This document shows positions 6,087 to 6,263 of a DNA stretch of 6,263 nt, piece after piece; the stretch's first letter is position 1, and the number at the start of each line of letters is the position of its first letter. The notes beneath the pieces are model-generated. The model was not told the DNA's origin, ran no database searches, and saw nothing but the letters and a program-made list of their open reading frames with translations. Location: assembly GCA_947039985.1 (NCBI GenBank), contig CAMRAP010000101.1, positions 1 through 6,263 of the forward strand, read 5' to 3'. The stretch is from an uncultured Odoribacter sp. (GTDB taxonomy: Bacteria; Bacteroidota; Bacteroidia; Bacteroidales; Marinifilaceae). The translations under genes were made by a program, and so were the position numbers.

Positions 6087-6263
6087 TTATTGATCAACCA
6101 ATACATTAACCTCTACTGATCCAATTATTGCAGATCCTACATTGTTAGCCTGTAGTATCGTGATTTTCAGGTATTTCGCTGTCACCACTTTGTTTAATCC
6201 ACAAGTAAGAGGTTGCTTTGCTTTGCTTCCATCTAATACTGAAGTTCCAAGATCTATCCATTC
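6087..6263 (-). CDS. C-terminal end of an unidentified protein, possibly with a discoidin-like (F5/8 type C) domain (partial)
   Basis: Reading the - strand from the right edge, one frame stays open for 58 codons and ends at a TAA (complement of TTA at 6087-6089); the start lies outside the window. The sequence begins EWIDLGTSVLDGSKAKQPLT and ends SVEVNVLVDQ. The pattern W-x-D-L-G, then VTAKYLKITILQANN, then G-S-V-E-V-N-V resembles the last strands of galactose-binding-like/F5/8 type C domains. Those are common in extracytoplasmic carbohydrate-related proteins of Bacteroidetes. That resemblance is from memory of the motif, on a short fragment. The gene converges on eno and is followed directly by the long inverted repeat at 6009-6076, which supports a real 3' end. 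No substrate or pathway can be assigned. Confidence 0.65.
   Translation of the reverse strand, partial: EWIDLGTSVLDGSKAKQPLTCGLNKVVTAKYLKITILQANNVGSAIIGSVEVNVLVDQ

Noticed and set aside
1..6263. A previously undescribed multi-gene system
   Set aside because: All complete genes are recognisable housekeeping genes with intact key residues in a known order; there are no unexplained coding gaps over 300 bases.

Overview
The window is a conserved housekeeping locus from a member of the phylum Bacteroidota (Bacteroidetes), most likely order Bacteroidales. Three things point there. The proteins have the Bacteroidetes style: zinc-free L36 and S4, an L17 with an Ala/Glu-rich tail, and a type I methionine aminopeptidase starting MIFLK. 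The promoter-like sites match TAnnTTTG, the -7 element of the Bacteroidetes primary sigma factor. Almost no gene is preceded by a Shine-Dalgarno sequence; the start codons sit behind A-rich leaders instead. The genus cannot be fixed from this stretch. Base composition is AT-rich throughout and no gene looks foreign.

Layout on the + strand: the 3' end of secY (1-144); a large imperfect hairpin and a promoter-like pair of boxes (143-237); map (242-1018); infA (1080-1301); rpmJ (1398-1514, only 38 codons); rpsM (1544-1921); rpsK (1934-2326); rpsD (2363-2974); rpoA (2983-3975); rplQ (3980-4477). A GC-rich hairpin terminator at 4498-4529 closes this run. eno (4635-5921) then has its own TAnnTTTG promoter-like site and its own terminator (5944-5976). 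On the - strand, the last 58 codons of an unrelated gene enter from the right edge (6087-6263). The convergent gap between eno and that gene holds a 28-bp perfect inverted repeat (6009-6076), best read as a bidirectional terminator.

The first block is the distal part of the spc operon fused to the alpha operon. It combines protein export (SecY), N-terminal Met removal (MetAP), translation initiation (IF-1), five ribosomal proteins (L36, S13, S11, S4, L17) and the RNA polymerase alpha subunit. Short gaps from rpsM to rplQ (4-36 bp) fit one co-transcribed, translationally coupled unit. Gaps around infA and rpmJ are wider (61 and 96 bp). Enolase is a separately transcribed glycolytic gene that happens to be adjacent.

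I found no mobile element, CRISPR array, defence gene, tRNA, rRNA or new multi-gene system. The points worth a second look are regulatory or evolutionary: the hairpin overlapping the secY stop codon, a promoter geometry that would give a leaderless map mRNA, the zinc-ligand loss in L36 and S4, the L17 tail, and the long stem between eno and the convergent gene.
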